A DNA stretch of 64,000 nt. It comes from Candidatus Krumholzibacteriota bacterium (GTDB lineage: Bacteria > Krumholzibacteriota > Krumholzibacteriia > Krumholzibacteriales > Krumholzibacteriaceae). Shown piece after piece: positions 17,611 to 26,770 of this stretch. Position 1 is the stretch's first letter, and each line of letters starts with the position of its first letter. The position numbers were made by a program, and so were the translations under genes. The notes beneath the pieces are model-generated. The model had not been told where the DNA came from. It ran no database searches and worked only from the letters and a program-made list of their open reading frames with translations. The stretch covers positions 186,001 to 250,000 of the forward strand of contig JAFGEZ010000001.1 of assembly GCA_016931295.1 (NCBI GenBank). The letters are read 5' to 3'.

Positions 17611-19008
17611 CTACCGGGTCCTCTTGCGCCAGCGTTTCAGGACGTCGAGCCGCTCCCAGTTTATCGTCTGGGCCTCGCGGACCGTCGAGTGGAGAAGGAA
17701 CGCGGCAGCCGCCGACAGCACGAAGTTCGGCATCCACATCGCGAGCCACGGATCGAGGTAGCGCCGGTCGGCGAGCTTCTCGCCGCTGATCAGGAACATG
17801 TAGTAGACGAGGAAGAAGAGGATGGAGAACCCGACCGACATCGTCATTCCCTTCTTGCCGGCCCTGATGGCGAGCGGGGCGCCGAGCAGGACGAAGACGA
17901 TGCAGCTGAACGGGATCGAGTACTTCTTGTGGATCTCGACGCCGTAGCGCGAGATCTGGTTGCGGTTCGACTCGATGATGTGCGTCTGGGTCTCGAGGAA
18001 GCCGAGCGTCTGGCCGGCGGGATCGCTGATCGTGCGGGTCCGTGGCGTGGCCGGGGGCGTCCGCCCGTCCTCGACCGGTTCGGCGGCCTCGTCGGCCGGG
18101 CCGGCGAACTCGGGGAAGACGAGGGCGGCCTTCCCGAGGATCTCCCGCGAGGCGAAGCGGTGCATCTTCGTCTCGACCGCGGCGATGTCCTCCTCGATCT
18201 CCTCGATACGGCGCCGCATCATTCCGGCGCTCATCTCGCGGTCGCCCCGGTGGCTCCGCTCGGTGCGCCGGAGCGACCGGTCGGCGTCCTGGATGTTGAG
18301 GGTGAAGTTCCTGAAGGAGGTCCGCCGGTAGGAGGTGATGTCGCCGGCGTCGGGCATCTCGTGGATCTCGCCGTCCTCCAGCTCGAAACGCAGGACGTTG
18401 CGGTCGTCGAGATACTCCATCCGTCCCCTGGCGGCGACGATCGTCGTCGGGGAAGCCCCCTTCTTCTTCTCGGTGATGAGCACGTCCCGGATCTCGCCGG
18501 TGCGGTCATCCTTCTCGCGCACGTAGATCGTGTATCCCTCGATACCGTCGCTGAAGAGGTTCTCCTTGATCTCGAGCGTCGGCCGCATCTTGCCGATGGC
18601 GATCATCAGGTTCATCAGCCGGTGGTTGCTCTCGGGCAGGATGGCGTTGTTGTAGTAGACGAGGAAGCCGCCGAGCAGCACGGAGGCGAAGAGCACCGGC
18701 GCGATCATGCGGTAGAGGGAGACGCCGCTCGCCTTCATTGCGGTCACCTCGTTCTCCGCGGCGAGCTGGCCGAAGGCCATCAGGGTCGCCGGCATCACCG
18801 CCATCGGTATGATCAGCGCGTACATGTGCCCGAGGCTCAGCACGAAGAACTCGAGGACGACGAGGATGTCGACGCCCTTGCCGATGAACATGTCGAGCGA
18901 ACGGAAGATGAAGTCCATCACGAAGATGAACGTGATCACGGCGACGCCGAACACGTAGGGGGCGACGTGGCTGCGAAGGATGTAGCGATCGAGCAGCGAG
19001 GGTCTCAT
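17611..19008 (-). CDS. lptF: LptF-like lipopolysaccharide export permease
   Basis: A 465-residue YjgP/YjgQ permease starting MRPSLLDRYILRSHVAPYVF; this start is preferred because the frame upstream encodes low-quality sequence and the family begins here. Helices flank a long periplasmic part. Within it is an insertion of about 80 residues with a likely coiled coil (SAGMMRRRIEEIEEDIAAVETK region) and a Pro/Thr-rich stretch (GRTPPATPRTRT) not usual in LptF. The C-terminal helices include KKYSIPFSCIVFVLLGAPLA. No good ribosome site is seen before the ATG (TACATATACGGT). It is the first gene of the minus-strand unit and is divergent from the SprA gene. Confidence 0.85.
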   Translation of the reverse strand: MRPSLLDRYILRSHVAPYVFGVAVITFIFVMDFIFRSLDMFIGKGVDILVVLEFFVLSLGHMYALIIPMAVMPATLMAFGQLAAENEVTAMKASGVSLYRMIAPVLFASVLLGGFLVYYNNAILPESNHRLMNLMIAIGKMRPTLEIKENLFSDGIEGYTIYVREKDDRTGEIRDVLITEKKKGASPTTIVAARGRMEYLDDRNVLRFELEDGEIHEMPDAGDITSYRRTSFRNFTLNIQDADRSLRRTERSHRGDREMSAGMMRRRIEEIEEDIAAVETKMHRFASREILGKAALVFPEFAGPADEAAEPVEDGRTPPATPRTRTISDPAGQTLGFLETQTHIIESNRNQISRYGVEIHKKYSIPFSCIVFVLLGAPLAIRAGKKGMTMSVGFSILFFLVYYMFLISGEKLADRRYLDPWLAMWMPNFVLSAAAAFLLHSTVREAQTINWERLDVLKRWRKRTR

Positions 19009-19350
19009 ACCGTATATGTAACACATCGGCGGGGCGGTCGGCACCGGATTTTCCCCGGAGGCGCCAGCGGGACGGGCCGCGGCCGCCCCCGGTGGAACGC
19101 TTCCTGCAGCATCGATCACGGACGCAGATGACTCCGCACCGGCGGGCCGGTACCCTTCTGTCGCTCAACCTCCTGCCCCGTCCGGTGTTGGCGAGACGGC
19201 GATGCGCGCGTGAGCCCCTGTTCGGCATCGGGACCGGGCGGCGGGGGAGAGGTACGCGTGTATCCGTTCGTGGACATATCGGGGGGCGAATGTCCCCGTC
19301 AGAGGACATGCGGCCGGAAGCAGGTACGTCGACAGAGCGGGTGGGACGAG
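19009..19350 (+). promoter_or_regulatory. Divergent intergenic region between lptF and the SprA gene
   Basis: This ~340-base stretch holds no gene that I can support. It must contain the promoters of both divergent units, but no near-consensus pair was found. Three copies of one hexamer in alternating orientation lie at 19272-19309. The last ~10 bases (GTGGGACGAG) may serve as ribosome site for a TTG start at 19351. Confidence 0.4.
19272..19309 (+). repeat. Three alternating hexamers GGACAT/ATGTCC/GGACAT
   Basis: GGACAT stands at 19272-19277 and 19304-19309, with its reverse complement ATGTCC at 19290-19295. The middle copy can pair with either neighbour but not both. This could be an operator cluster or a pair of exclusive hairpins in the SprA leader. 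The short length means chance is possible. Confidence 0.35.
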
Positions 19351-22300
19351 TTGGCTTGCGGTAGACGGCTATTTCGATCGACCTCGGTGCGCCGGCCGGC
19401 GGCGATGTGCGCCGCGCTGGGGCTCCTGTTCGCCGCGTCGGCGCGCGCCGACAGCCTGCAGGTCGATCTCGGACGGATCTCGCGCGACCTCTCGATCCGC
19501 TACCACATCAGCGAACACGGCGCGCTCCCGCTCGACGTGATCCTCATCGGGACGCACGAGGACCACCCCGGCTTCTTCTACCCCAACTTCCTGCAATCGA
19601 CATTCGACCTGCGCCGCGAGGTCCTCGAGTACGACGAAGCCACCGGCGCGCTCTTCCGCTTCAGCGTGCCGGGGTACGTCCGATTCATCCGCGCCGAGAC
19701 GCGCGAGGGACCCTTCTTCGCCTTCCGCGAACGCGAGATCGAGGCGTCGCTCGGGGTCGAGGTGATCGACGTCGACGAGCTCGAACGCCGCGTCCGAAAG
19801 CGCGTGCGGCGGACGGTCTGGGTGGAGGACGTCAAGTACAACCTCGGACGCGATCTCGAGGCCGGCCACGGGCGGGGGTTGATCAACATCGACATCCCCA
19901 TCTCGCTTCCCCGGCAGATAGAACGGATCATCGGGCGGGGCGAGGAGACGAATCTCACCGTCTCCGGCCGCGAGAGCATCCGGATCGGCGGCGAATCCAA
20001 CTGGTGCTCGAACTGCCCGCAGACCGAGGGGCGGCCGTCGCAGCAGAAATTCCCCGACCTCGACATGGAGCAGCAGCTCACCGTCAACCTCCACGGCAAC
20101 ATCGGGGAGAAGATCAACGTCGCGATCGATCATTCCTCGACGGGCGGCGGGATGGCGTCGGTGAACCGCGTCCGGCTGAACTACACGGGGTTCGACGACG
20201 AGATCATCAAGCTCATCGAGATGGGCGACACGGATCTCACCCTGACCGGCGCGCAGCTGATCAGCTACTCGGGTTCGGCGAAGGGGCTCTTCGGCGTCAA
20301 GGCGGTGGCCCAGGTCGGCCCCCTCGACCTCACCGTGATCGCCTCGAAGGAGGAGGGGGAGACGGCCTCGGGCACCTATACCTCCTCCGGCGGCGCGACC
20401 GGGGAGACGCGGATCCCGGATTACGGGTACGTGAGCCGCAAGTACTTCTACCTGGAATGCCCCGGCACGGACTTCCTCTATCCGAACCCCGGGTTCTACG
20501 AGAACTACGCCGTCGTCGGCGGGGCGGACGAGGTGGAGGTCTTCATCTCCCTTCGCGACGACATCAACGAGGAGAACACCTACGAGGGGGCCAAGTACAA
20601 CATCGTCGCCTTCGAGGATCCGGGGAACGACGGGATCGACGACGCCGACCGGTCTCGCGGCGGGCTCCAGCTCAGGTTCAAGAAGCTCGAGTGGGGGATC
20701 GACTACGACTACGTCCAGCAGTACGTCTCCGAATCGATCACGAAGTACATCGGGTTGCGCCTCTACCAGAACCTCGACGATCGGCGGGCCCTCGCCGTCC
20801 GGTACCGGATGACCGACGGGACGACGCAGACCGTGATCGGCGACTACCTCGTCCCGGGGATCGGGAGCGAGTCGGCGCCCCTCGAGGCAGAGCTGATCTG
20901 TCCGCCCGACAACGATTTCACGCCCGCCTCGAACACGTGGAAGATGATGATGCGCAACGTCTACGCGATCGGCGTCTCGAACGTCAGCGCCCGCGCGCTC
21001 GAGGTCTCCATCGAGAACCGCTCCTTCCGGGAGAATGCCGACGTCGATTCCCTCGGGATCAGCTACCTGCGCATCTTCGGCCTCGACCTGATCGACGAGA
21101 ACACGACGCCGCCGAGCGCCGGCGCGGACACCCGGATCGACGACGACCCGGCGATCCTCAATCTCGACGTCGGCTACATCATGTTCCCCTGGCCCGAGCC
21201 CTTCGACATCCCCGAGATCGTCGTCCGGTCCTACCTCAACGACACGCTGCCGCCGGAAAACCAGTTCGCCTTCGGCGAGCTGCCGCTGCGGCCGATCATC
21301 TACAACAACGAGAACCGCACGGAGATCGAGCGCGACCACCAGTTCGACCTCGTCGTCCGCGGCGGAGCGAGCCAGAAGAGCTTCCAGCTCCCCGCGATCG
21401 ACATCATCGACGGGAGCGAGTCCGTCACGGTGGACGGCACCAGGCTCTCGCGGGGCATCGACTACGAGATCGACTACGGGTTCGGGCAGATCACGCTCAA
21501 GGGGGACATCGTCAACGAGATGACCCCCGATTCGAAGGTCACGGTCAACTACCAGTACAAGCCCCTCGTCGGCGGGGGAAAGACCTCGCTCCTCGGCGTC
21601 GGCGGCGAGCTCAGTCTCTCCTCCAACTCCCGCATCAACGGGACGTTCCTCTACAACTCCGTCGGCACGCCGCGGTACAAGCCCCGCCTCGGCGAGGAGC
21701 CGACGAAGAACATGGCGGCCGACATCAACGGCAACTTCAGCTTCAACCCGCGGTGGATGACCTGGATGGCCAATCTCCTCCCCCTCGTCGACACCGATCT
21801 CCAGAGCAGCCTGAACATGGCGGGGGAGATCGCCGTCTCCATTCCCGACCCGAACACGAAGGGCGAGGCGTTCATCGACGACATGGAGGGGATCGAGGAC
21901 GCCGACCAGATCAGCCTCCTCCGGCGGTCCTGGTACGAGGCGAGCCCGGCGCTCCAGCTCGATCCGAACGATCCGTCGGGCGAGACCTACGTGATGCGCG
22001 ATCTCTACGACGTGCCGGGTTTCGATTTCTGGTGGTACAACCCGAACCGCGAGACGCAGGAGTACCTCGTCACGAGCAAGCGGGACATGAATCCCGACCT
22101 CGACACGCGCGAGAATTCCTCGGTGACGACCCTCTTCTTGCGGGCGGTCGATTCCACCGGCGTGAACGACGACGACAAGTGGTTCGGCGTCATGACCGGG
22201 TTCCCCGGCGGGCTCGATCTGACCAACGCCCAGTACATCGAGATCTGGGTCAACGATTACCAGCCGGAGGCCGATCGCCGCGGCGGGGTCATCCATATCG

Positions 22301-25300
22301 ACTTCGGCCGCATCGACGAGGATTACCACAACCCCGACCTCGGCGAATGGGACGACGAGCGCGATCCCGAGACGAAGCTCTGGAACGCGGCGGACAACGA
22401 TTTCGGATTCTCGGACGAGAGCTGCCTCTATCCCGTCAACATCAACCAGGAGTACGATCCCCTCCTCGATCTCACGCCGAACATCAACTGCCGGGGCCGG
22501 AACGGTTACCAGGATTCGGAGGATCTCAACAAGAACGGAACGCTCGACGAGACGAACGCCTTCTACACGATCGAGGTGCCCCTCGCCTCGGCGGCGCTCA
22601 TCGACGTGCAGCGCGACTTCGACAAGACCCGCTACTCCGATTACTGGTACGAGGGAGACCAGGACAACAACCTCGTCAAGGCCTGGCGGATGTACCGGAT
22701 CGACCTCTCCACGGCGAGGCTCGTCTCGCCGACCGGCTCGGAGCCGCGGCAGGACGCGATCCAGCACATGCGCGTCTGGATCGACAGGACCGATTCGCTC
22801 GACGGGCTCCGCTGGCAGTTCGTCGAGATCGGCGGGATGAAGATCGTCGGCAACCAGTGGGAGTTCAACGGGGTCCGCGATCTCGAGGGCGTCCGGATCG
22901 TCGCGCCCGCCGGCTTCGACGCCGAGATCGGTTCGATCAACAACAAGGAAGCCCCGGATTCCCTCTACCGCCCGCCCTACACGGTGGACGAGGAGGAGGG
23001 GATCGAGAACCGCGAGCAGTCGCTTCTCCTCGGCTTCGAGAACCTTCCCGACACGACGCAGTTCCAGGCGGTGAAGCGCTTCTTCGGGGAGGGACAGAAC
23101 TTCGAGCAGTACCGCGAAGTGCAGTTCTTCGCCTATCCCGACGTCGACAATCCGTACGACTTCGAGCCGGGGGAGACGATCTACGAGTTCTTCCTCCAGT
23201 TCGCCTACGACAGCAACAACTACTACGAGATCGGCGTGCCGGTCTCGAAGGAGGACATCCGCCGCTGGGTCTACGCGACGGTCGACCTGGCAGACCTGAC
23301 CAACCTCAAGATCGGACAGATTGAGGACACCGTGTCGGCCGTCATCGGCGACGTCGTCGATCCGGATCGCTCGTACGTCGCCCGGGTCAGGGGCGATCCG
23401 ACCTTCTTCAAGGTGCGCTACCTCTTCGCCGGCATCCGCAACGACACGGGGCGGTTTCTCCGCGAGGGGAAGGTCTATCTCAACGACATCAAGCTCGGCG
23501 GCGTGAGGCGCGACATCGACCACGCCGAGCGCGTCAGCATGTCGGCGAATTTCGCCAACGTGATCCAGCTGAGCGCGAGCCTGCAGCGGACCGGTCCCGA
23601 GTTCCGCTCGCTTCGGCAGAAGGCGGGAAGCGGCGTGACCAACACGGGGATCAACATCCAGGGGAAGACGAAGCTCAACCACGTCATCCCCACGCTCGGC
23701 TTCGACATCCCCGTCTCGGGAAAGCTTTCGCAGACGCGGGCCCTGCCGAAGTACTTCCCGAGCTCCGACATCGAGATCCAGGACGAGGCGGTCAGGGACA
23801 GCCTGCGGACGGTGAACAACTCGCGGAGCTACAGCGTCTCGCTCAGCCGGAAGGGATCGAGCAACTGGCTGATGAAGCACCTCTTCGACAACCTCAAGGC
23901 CTCGATGAGCTGGTCGAAGAGCACGGCCAACTCTCCCCGCAACATCGACACGACGTACACGACGAGCGGGAGCGTCAACTACACGGTCCACTTCAGGAAG
24001 AACAGGCAGCTCGGCCTCTTCAGGGGGATCAAGTGGCGCTGGTGGCTTTCGAACCTGACCTATACGGGGAGCGCCTCGCGGACGAAGAAGAAGGCCTTCT
24101 CCTGGACGTCCGGCGAGTTCGTCGCCAGGCCGTACAGCTACAACGCGCAGTGGGACAACGAGGTGTCGACGCTCTACGATCCCTTCGAATCGGTCAAGCT
24201 GAGCTTCAGCATGCGGGAGCACCGCGTCCTGCAGCCCGACGACCTCATCGGCCACCGGACGGAGTATTCCCACAACATCATGTTCCAGTTCAAGCCGGGA
24301 GCGAATTTCCCCCTCATCTCGCAGTTCACGCCCGACTTCGAGTACCGGGGCCGGTATCGCGAGGATCTCCGTCCATCGATCCGCGAGGGCGACGATCCCT
24401 TCGGGACGCGCGACGCATGGGCTGACCGGAACATCAACCTCCGGTTCGACGTCGACCTCGGGCGGTATCTCGGCGGCGTCGGACGGTTCATCGGCGTCCT
24501 CCACGAGGGTGAGGGCGGCGCGGGAGGCACGCGCCGGCGGGGCGGCGGTCTCCAGGACATGAAGAAGAACTTCAAGGACTGGCTCCAGCAGCAGAACCAG
24601 CCGCAGCCGAGCGAGAAATCGGGGCAGCAGGAATCGATCTTCGATCTCCAGCAGACGACCCCGCCGGCGACGCCCCCGGCGACGCCGCCCGCGACGATTC
24701 CCGCGGGTGGCGAAACGCAGGCTGCGGGGTCAGCCGACCTGGGCGAGCTCGGCATCAGCAGGCCGTTGCCCGGGGCGCCCGCCGCCGCCCGCGCCGATAC
24801 GACGGCTGCCCCCGACACGACGGCCGCCCCCGCCGACACGGTCGAGGCGAAGGGGCGCGACCCGTTGCTGCTTCCGCGACACCTCTTCCTGCTTCTGAGC
24901 CGCATCGATCCCGTGCGGACCTCGATCAGGCTCGATCGGAGCTCGTATTACCAGCGTCTCCACGAGCGGGCGTCGTTCCCGTACCAGCTCGCCTTTACCG
25001 ACGACGCCGGCGTGCCCGGCAAGTCGGGCGAGAAGGAGCACGAGCCGGTCCGCGCCACCTCCAATCTCGTCATCGATTTCAGCTCCGGCCTCCAGCTCAC
25101 CGGCGATCTCGACGTCGAGATCAGGATGGGGATCAATACGTCGTCCACCGACGTGGACGGCACGACGACGAACGAATCGGAGCGGCTCACCTGGCCCTCC
25201 CTGACCTTCCGCTGGCAGGGACTCGAGAGGTACGGCATCCTCAAGCGCTACATCAAGCAGAGCGACCTGACCGTCAAGTTCGAGCGGAAGACGTCGAAAA

Positions 25301-25755
25301 CGTCGCGCAAGGACCAGGTGGACATCATCATCGGCCCCAACTGGAACCTCACCTGGAAGAACTCCCTCATCACGAACCTCGCCGTCACCTACGGCCAGAG
25401 CGACTGGGAGGAGGCGACCGAGACGTTCTGGAAGAAGTCCTACTCGGTCAATCTCGACCTGAAGTACGATTTCGAGCGGAGCGAGGGCTTTTCCGTCCCC
25501 CTGCCCTGGCTCAGTTCGAAGAAGATCAAGTTCACCAGCAAGCTCTCCACGGGATTCAACATGGGATACTCGAGCGCGTCGAGCTTCAACGCCCCGGCAT
25601 CGACGATCATCACCATGTCGCCGCGGGCCACCTACCGGTTCAGCAACCGCATCACCGGCTCGGTCACGGGGACCTATTCGCGGACGGCCGGGGGGGTTCT
25701 CGGGTACGTCTATCACCGGGTCGGCCTGCACGTGCAGACCGAGTTCACCTTCTGA
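19351..25755 (+). CDS. sprA: SprA-like outer-membrane protein (type IX secretion translocon family)
   Basis: A giant outer-membrane protein of ~2,134 residues resembling SprA, the ~2,400-residue channel of type IX secretion. After a signal peptide ending near ASARADS come SprA-type blocks: FPDLDMEQQLTVNLHGNIGE, FDDEIIKLIEMGDTDL, GSAKGLFGVKAVAQVG, then GEAFIDDMEGIEDADQISL, which corresponds to SprA's AYIDDFEG-type motif. A C-x-x-C pair (C219, C222) precedes the first block. Beta-strand patterning continues to the last residues (HVQTEFTF), ending in phenylalanine as in outer-membrane barrels. A Pro/Thr/Ala-rich linker interrupts the later part (about residues 1769-1834). The start is uncertain: TTG at 19351 has a GGGACGAG ribosome site, GTG at 19387 gives a shorter signal peptide but no such site. 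It is co-directional with a peptidase-like lipoprotein 12 bases downstream. Confidence 0.82.
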   Translation: MACGRRLFRSTSVRRPAAMCAALGLLFAASARADSLQVDLGRISRDLSIRYHISEHGALPLDVILIGTHEDHPGFFYPNFLQSTFDLRREVLEYDEATGALFRFSVPGYVRFIRAETREGPFFAFREREIEASLGVEVIDVDELERRVRKRVRRTVWVEDVKYNLGRDLEAGHGRGLINIDIPISLPRQIERIIGRGEETNLTVSGRESIRIGGESNWCSNCPQTEGRPSQQKFPDLDMEQQLTVNLHGNIGEKINVAIDHSSTGGGMASVNRVRLNYTGFDDEIIKLIEMGDTDLTLTGAQLISYSGSAKGLFGVKAVAQVGPLDLTVIASKEEGETASGTYTSSGGATGETRIPDYGYVSRKYFYLECPGTDFLYPNPGFYENYAVVGGADEVEVFISLRDDINEENTYEGAKYNIVAFEDPGNDGIDDADRSRGGLQLRFKKLEWGIDYDYVQQYVSESITKYIGLRLYQNLDDRRALAVRYRMTDGTTQTVIGDYLVPGIGSESAPLEAELICPPDNDFTPASNTWKMMMRNVYAIGVSNVSARALEVSIENRSFRENADVDSLGISYLRIFGLDLIDENTTPPSAGADTRIDDDPAILNLDVGYIMFPWPEPFDIPEIVVRSYLNDTLPPENQFAFGELPLRPIIYNNENRTEIERDHQFDLVVRGGASQKSFQLPAIDIIDGSESVTVDGTRLSRGIDYEIDYGFGQITLKGDIVNEMTPDSKVTVNYQYKPLVGGGKTSLLGVGGELSLSSNSRINGTFLYNSVGTPRYKPRLGEEPTKNMAADINGNFSFNPRWMTWMANLLPLVDTDLQSSLNMAGEIAVSIPDPNTKGEAFIDDMEGIEDADQISLLRRSWYEASPALQLDPNDPSGETYVMRDLYDVPGFDFWWYNPNRETQEYLVTSKRDMNPDLDTRENSSVTTLFLRAVDSTGVNDDDKWFGVMTGFPGGLDLTNAQYIEIWVNDYQPEADRRGGVIHIDFGRIDEDYHNPDLGEWDDERDPETKLWNAADNDFGFSDESCLYPVNINQEYDPLLDLTPNINCRGRNGYQDSEDLNKNGTLDETNAFYTIEVPLASAALIDVQRDFDKTRYSDYWYEGDQDNNLVKAWRMYRIDLSTARLVSPTGSEPRQDAIQHMRVWIDRTDSLDGLRWQFVEIGGMKIVGNQWEFNGVRDLEGVRIVAPAGFDAEIGSINNKEAPDSLYRPPYTVDEEEGIENREQSLLLGFENLPDTTQFQAVKRFFGEGQNFEQYREVQFFAYPDVDNPYDFEPGETIYEFFLQFAYDSNNYYEIGVPVSKEDIRRWVYATVDLADLTNLKIGQIEDTVSAVIGDVVDPDRSYVARVRGDPTFFKVRYLFAGIRNDTGRFLREGKVYLNDIKLGGVRRDIDHAERVSMSANFANVIQLSASLQRTGPEFRSLRQKAGSGVTNTGINIQGKTKLNHVIPTLGFDIPVSGKLSQTRALPKYFPSSDIEIQDEAVRDSLRTVNNSRSYSVSLSRKGSSNWLMKHLFDNLKASMSWSKSTANSPRNIDTTYTTSGSVNYTVHFRKNRQLGLFRGIKWRWWLSNLTYTGSASRTKKKAFSWTSGEFVARPYSYNAQWDNEVSTLYDPFESVKLSFSMREHRVLQPDDLIGHRTEYSHNIMFQFKPGANFPLISQFTPDFEYRGRYREDLRPSIREGDDPFGTRDAWADRNINLRFDVDLGRYLGGVGRFIGVLHEGEGGAGGTRRRGGGLQDMKKNFKDWLQQQNQPQPSEKSGQQESIFDLQQTTPPATPPATPPATIPAGGETQAAGSADLGELGISRPLPGAPAAARADTTAAPDTTAAPADTVEAKGRDPLLLPRHLFLLLSRIDPVRTSIRLDRSSYYQRLHERASFPYQLAFTDDAGVPGKSGEKEHEPVRATSNLVIDFSSGLQLTGDLDVEIRMGINTSSTDVDGTTTNESERLTWPSLTFRWQGLERYGILKRYIKQSDLTVKFERKTSKTSRKDQVDIIIGPNWNLTWKNSLITNLAVTYGQSDWEEATETFWKKSYSVNLDLKYDFERSEGFSVPLPWLSSKKIKFTSKLSTGFNMGYSSASSFNAPASTIITMSPRATYRFSNRITGSVTGTYSRTAGGVLGYVYHRVGLHVQTEFTF
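24655..24850 (+). repeat. Low-complexity Pro/Ala/Thr repeat within the SprA gene
   Basis: Imperfect 12-base units based on GCGACGCCCCCG encode repeated PPAT, and further on APDTTAAPADT repeats. They form a probable disordered linker between two beta-rich parts of the protein. Such a repeat tract may vary in length between strains. Confidence 0.6.
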
Positions 25756-25767
25756 CGGAGGAGACGG

Positions 25768-26661
25768 ATGAGGACACAAGCGATCGCCGCCGCCACGATC
25801 CTCCTCGCCTCGCTCGGCTGCGGGGCGGGCGAGTTGCCCCGCTTCGACGGCGAGAAGGCCATGGCGCTGCTCGTGCGGCAGTGCGAGATGGGGCCGCGCT
25901 ACCCGGGCTCGGCGGCGCACCGGGAGTACCGGAAATGGCTCGTCGACCGCCTGGAATCCTGCGGCGCCTCCGTCTCGGTCCAGCCCTTCGACGGGGTCCT
26001 CTCGACGGGCGATACGCTCCGTCTCGTCAACATCATCGGCAATTTCAACGGGAAAGCAGGAACGCGCGTCCTTCTCGGCGCCCACTACGACACCCGCCCG
26101 CGCGCCGATCGCGATCCCGATCCCGCCCGGCGCGACGAACCGATCGTCGGCGCGAACGACGGCGCGAGCGGGGTCGCCGTCCTTCTCGAGATCGCCCGGC
26201 TTCTCGGGGAGAGCGAACCTCCCGTCGGCGTCGATATCGTTCTCTTCGACGGGGAGGACTACGGGGAGGAAGGGAACCCCGACGACTACTGCCTCGGTTC
26301 GGCCTGGTTCGCGGCGCATCTGAGAGGCTATCGCCCGGTTGCCGTCGTGGTCGTCGACATGATCGGCGAGCGCGGCGTCGAGATCCCCGTCGAGGGGTAC
26401 TCCGGACGGTACGCACCGCGCGTCGTCGACGAGCTGTGGGGGATCGCCGGCGACCTCGCCGTCGACGCCTTCGTCCGCAAGCCCGGCCCGGCCGTCATCG
26501 ACGACCACGTCCCCTTCATCCGCGAGGGTCTGCAGGCGGTCGACCTGATCGATTTCGAGTATCCGTGGTGGCACACCCTCGAGGACACGCCCGACAAGTG
26601 CTCGGCCGAGAGTCTCGAGGCGGTCGGCACGGTGCTCGTCGCGTGGATCTGGTCGCTCTGA
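25768..26661 (+). CDS. M28-family lipoprotein, glutaminyl-peptide cyclotransferase-like
   Basis: A 297-residue lipoprotein (lipobox ASLGC, C18) with a zinc-dependent M28 fold. Likely metal and catalytic residues are H106 (GAHYDTRP), D131 (GANDGASG), E163 (FDGEDYG), D197 (VVVDMIG) and H269 (WWHTLEDTPDKC). The blocks DDHVPFIREG and the WHT-LEDT end resemble animal-type glutaminyl cyclases, which turn N-terminal glutamine into pyroglutamate; an aminopeptidase is the alternative. It starts 12 bases after the SprA stop behind a GGAGGAGA ribosome site, so it shares that transcript. In Bacteroidetes such cyclases act on exported proteins, and two exported proteins in this window have predicted mature N-terminal glutamine. 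Confidence 0.75.
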   Translation: MRTQAIAAATILLASLGCGAGELPRFDGEKAMALLVRQCEMGPRYPGSAAHREYRKWLVDRLESCGASVSVQPFDGVLSTGDTLRLVNIIGNFNGKAGTRVLLGAHYDTRPRADRDPDPARRDEPIVGANDGASGVAVLLEIARLLGESEPPVGVDIVLFDGEDYGEEGNPDDYCLGSAWFAAHLRGYRPVAVVVVDMIGERGVEIPVEGYSGRYAPRVVDELWGIAGDLAVDAFVRKPGPAVIDDHVPFIREGLQAVDLIDFEYPWWHTLEDTPDKCSAESLEAVGTVLVAWIWSL

Positions 26662-26724
26662 TCGCATAGATTTTACTTGCGTTTCACTCGTTTTTCGACT
26701 AGGTATGTATGTGTCTGTGACTGG

Positions 26725-26751
26725 TGGGGCGGGGTCGCCCCATTTGTTTTT
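26725..26751 (+). terminator. Terminator-like hairpin before rimP
   Basis: A 7-bp stem TGGGGCG/CGCCCCA with a 4-base loop is followed by TTTGTTTTT. It lies 63 bases after the M28 gene and 19 bases before rimP. It could end the SprA-M28 transcript or act as an attenuator in a rimP leader that begins in the AT-rich stretch just upstream. Confidence 0.55.
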
Positions 26752-26770
26752 CCCGACACGGAGCGTGACG

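Noticed and set aside
19210-19350. Earlier ATG start for the SprA protein
   Set aside because: It would place a 47-residue non-hydrophobic, cysteine/glycine-rich extension before the signal peptide.
19369-24504. A 1,711-codon open frame on the minus strand, opposite the SprA gene
   Set aside because: It is a shadow of the high-GC coding strand: GAC/GAG/CTC/GTC codons rarely give stops when reversed. The protein is a Val/Asp/Arg/Leu-rich string with no domain, and the plus frame has SprA homology.
26705-26770. Earlier ATG start for RimP
   Set aside because: The extension has no family similarity and lies over the terminator-like hairpin. The ATG at 26771 has a spaced GGAG site.
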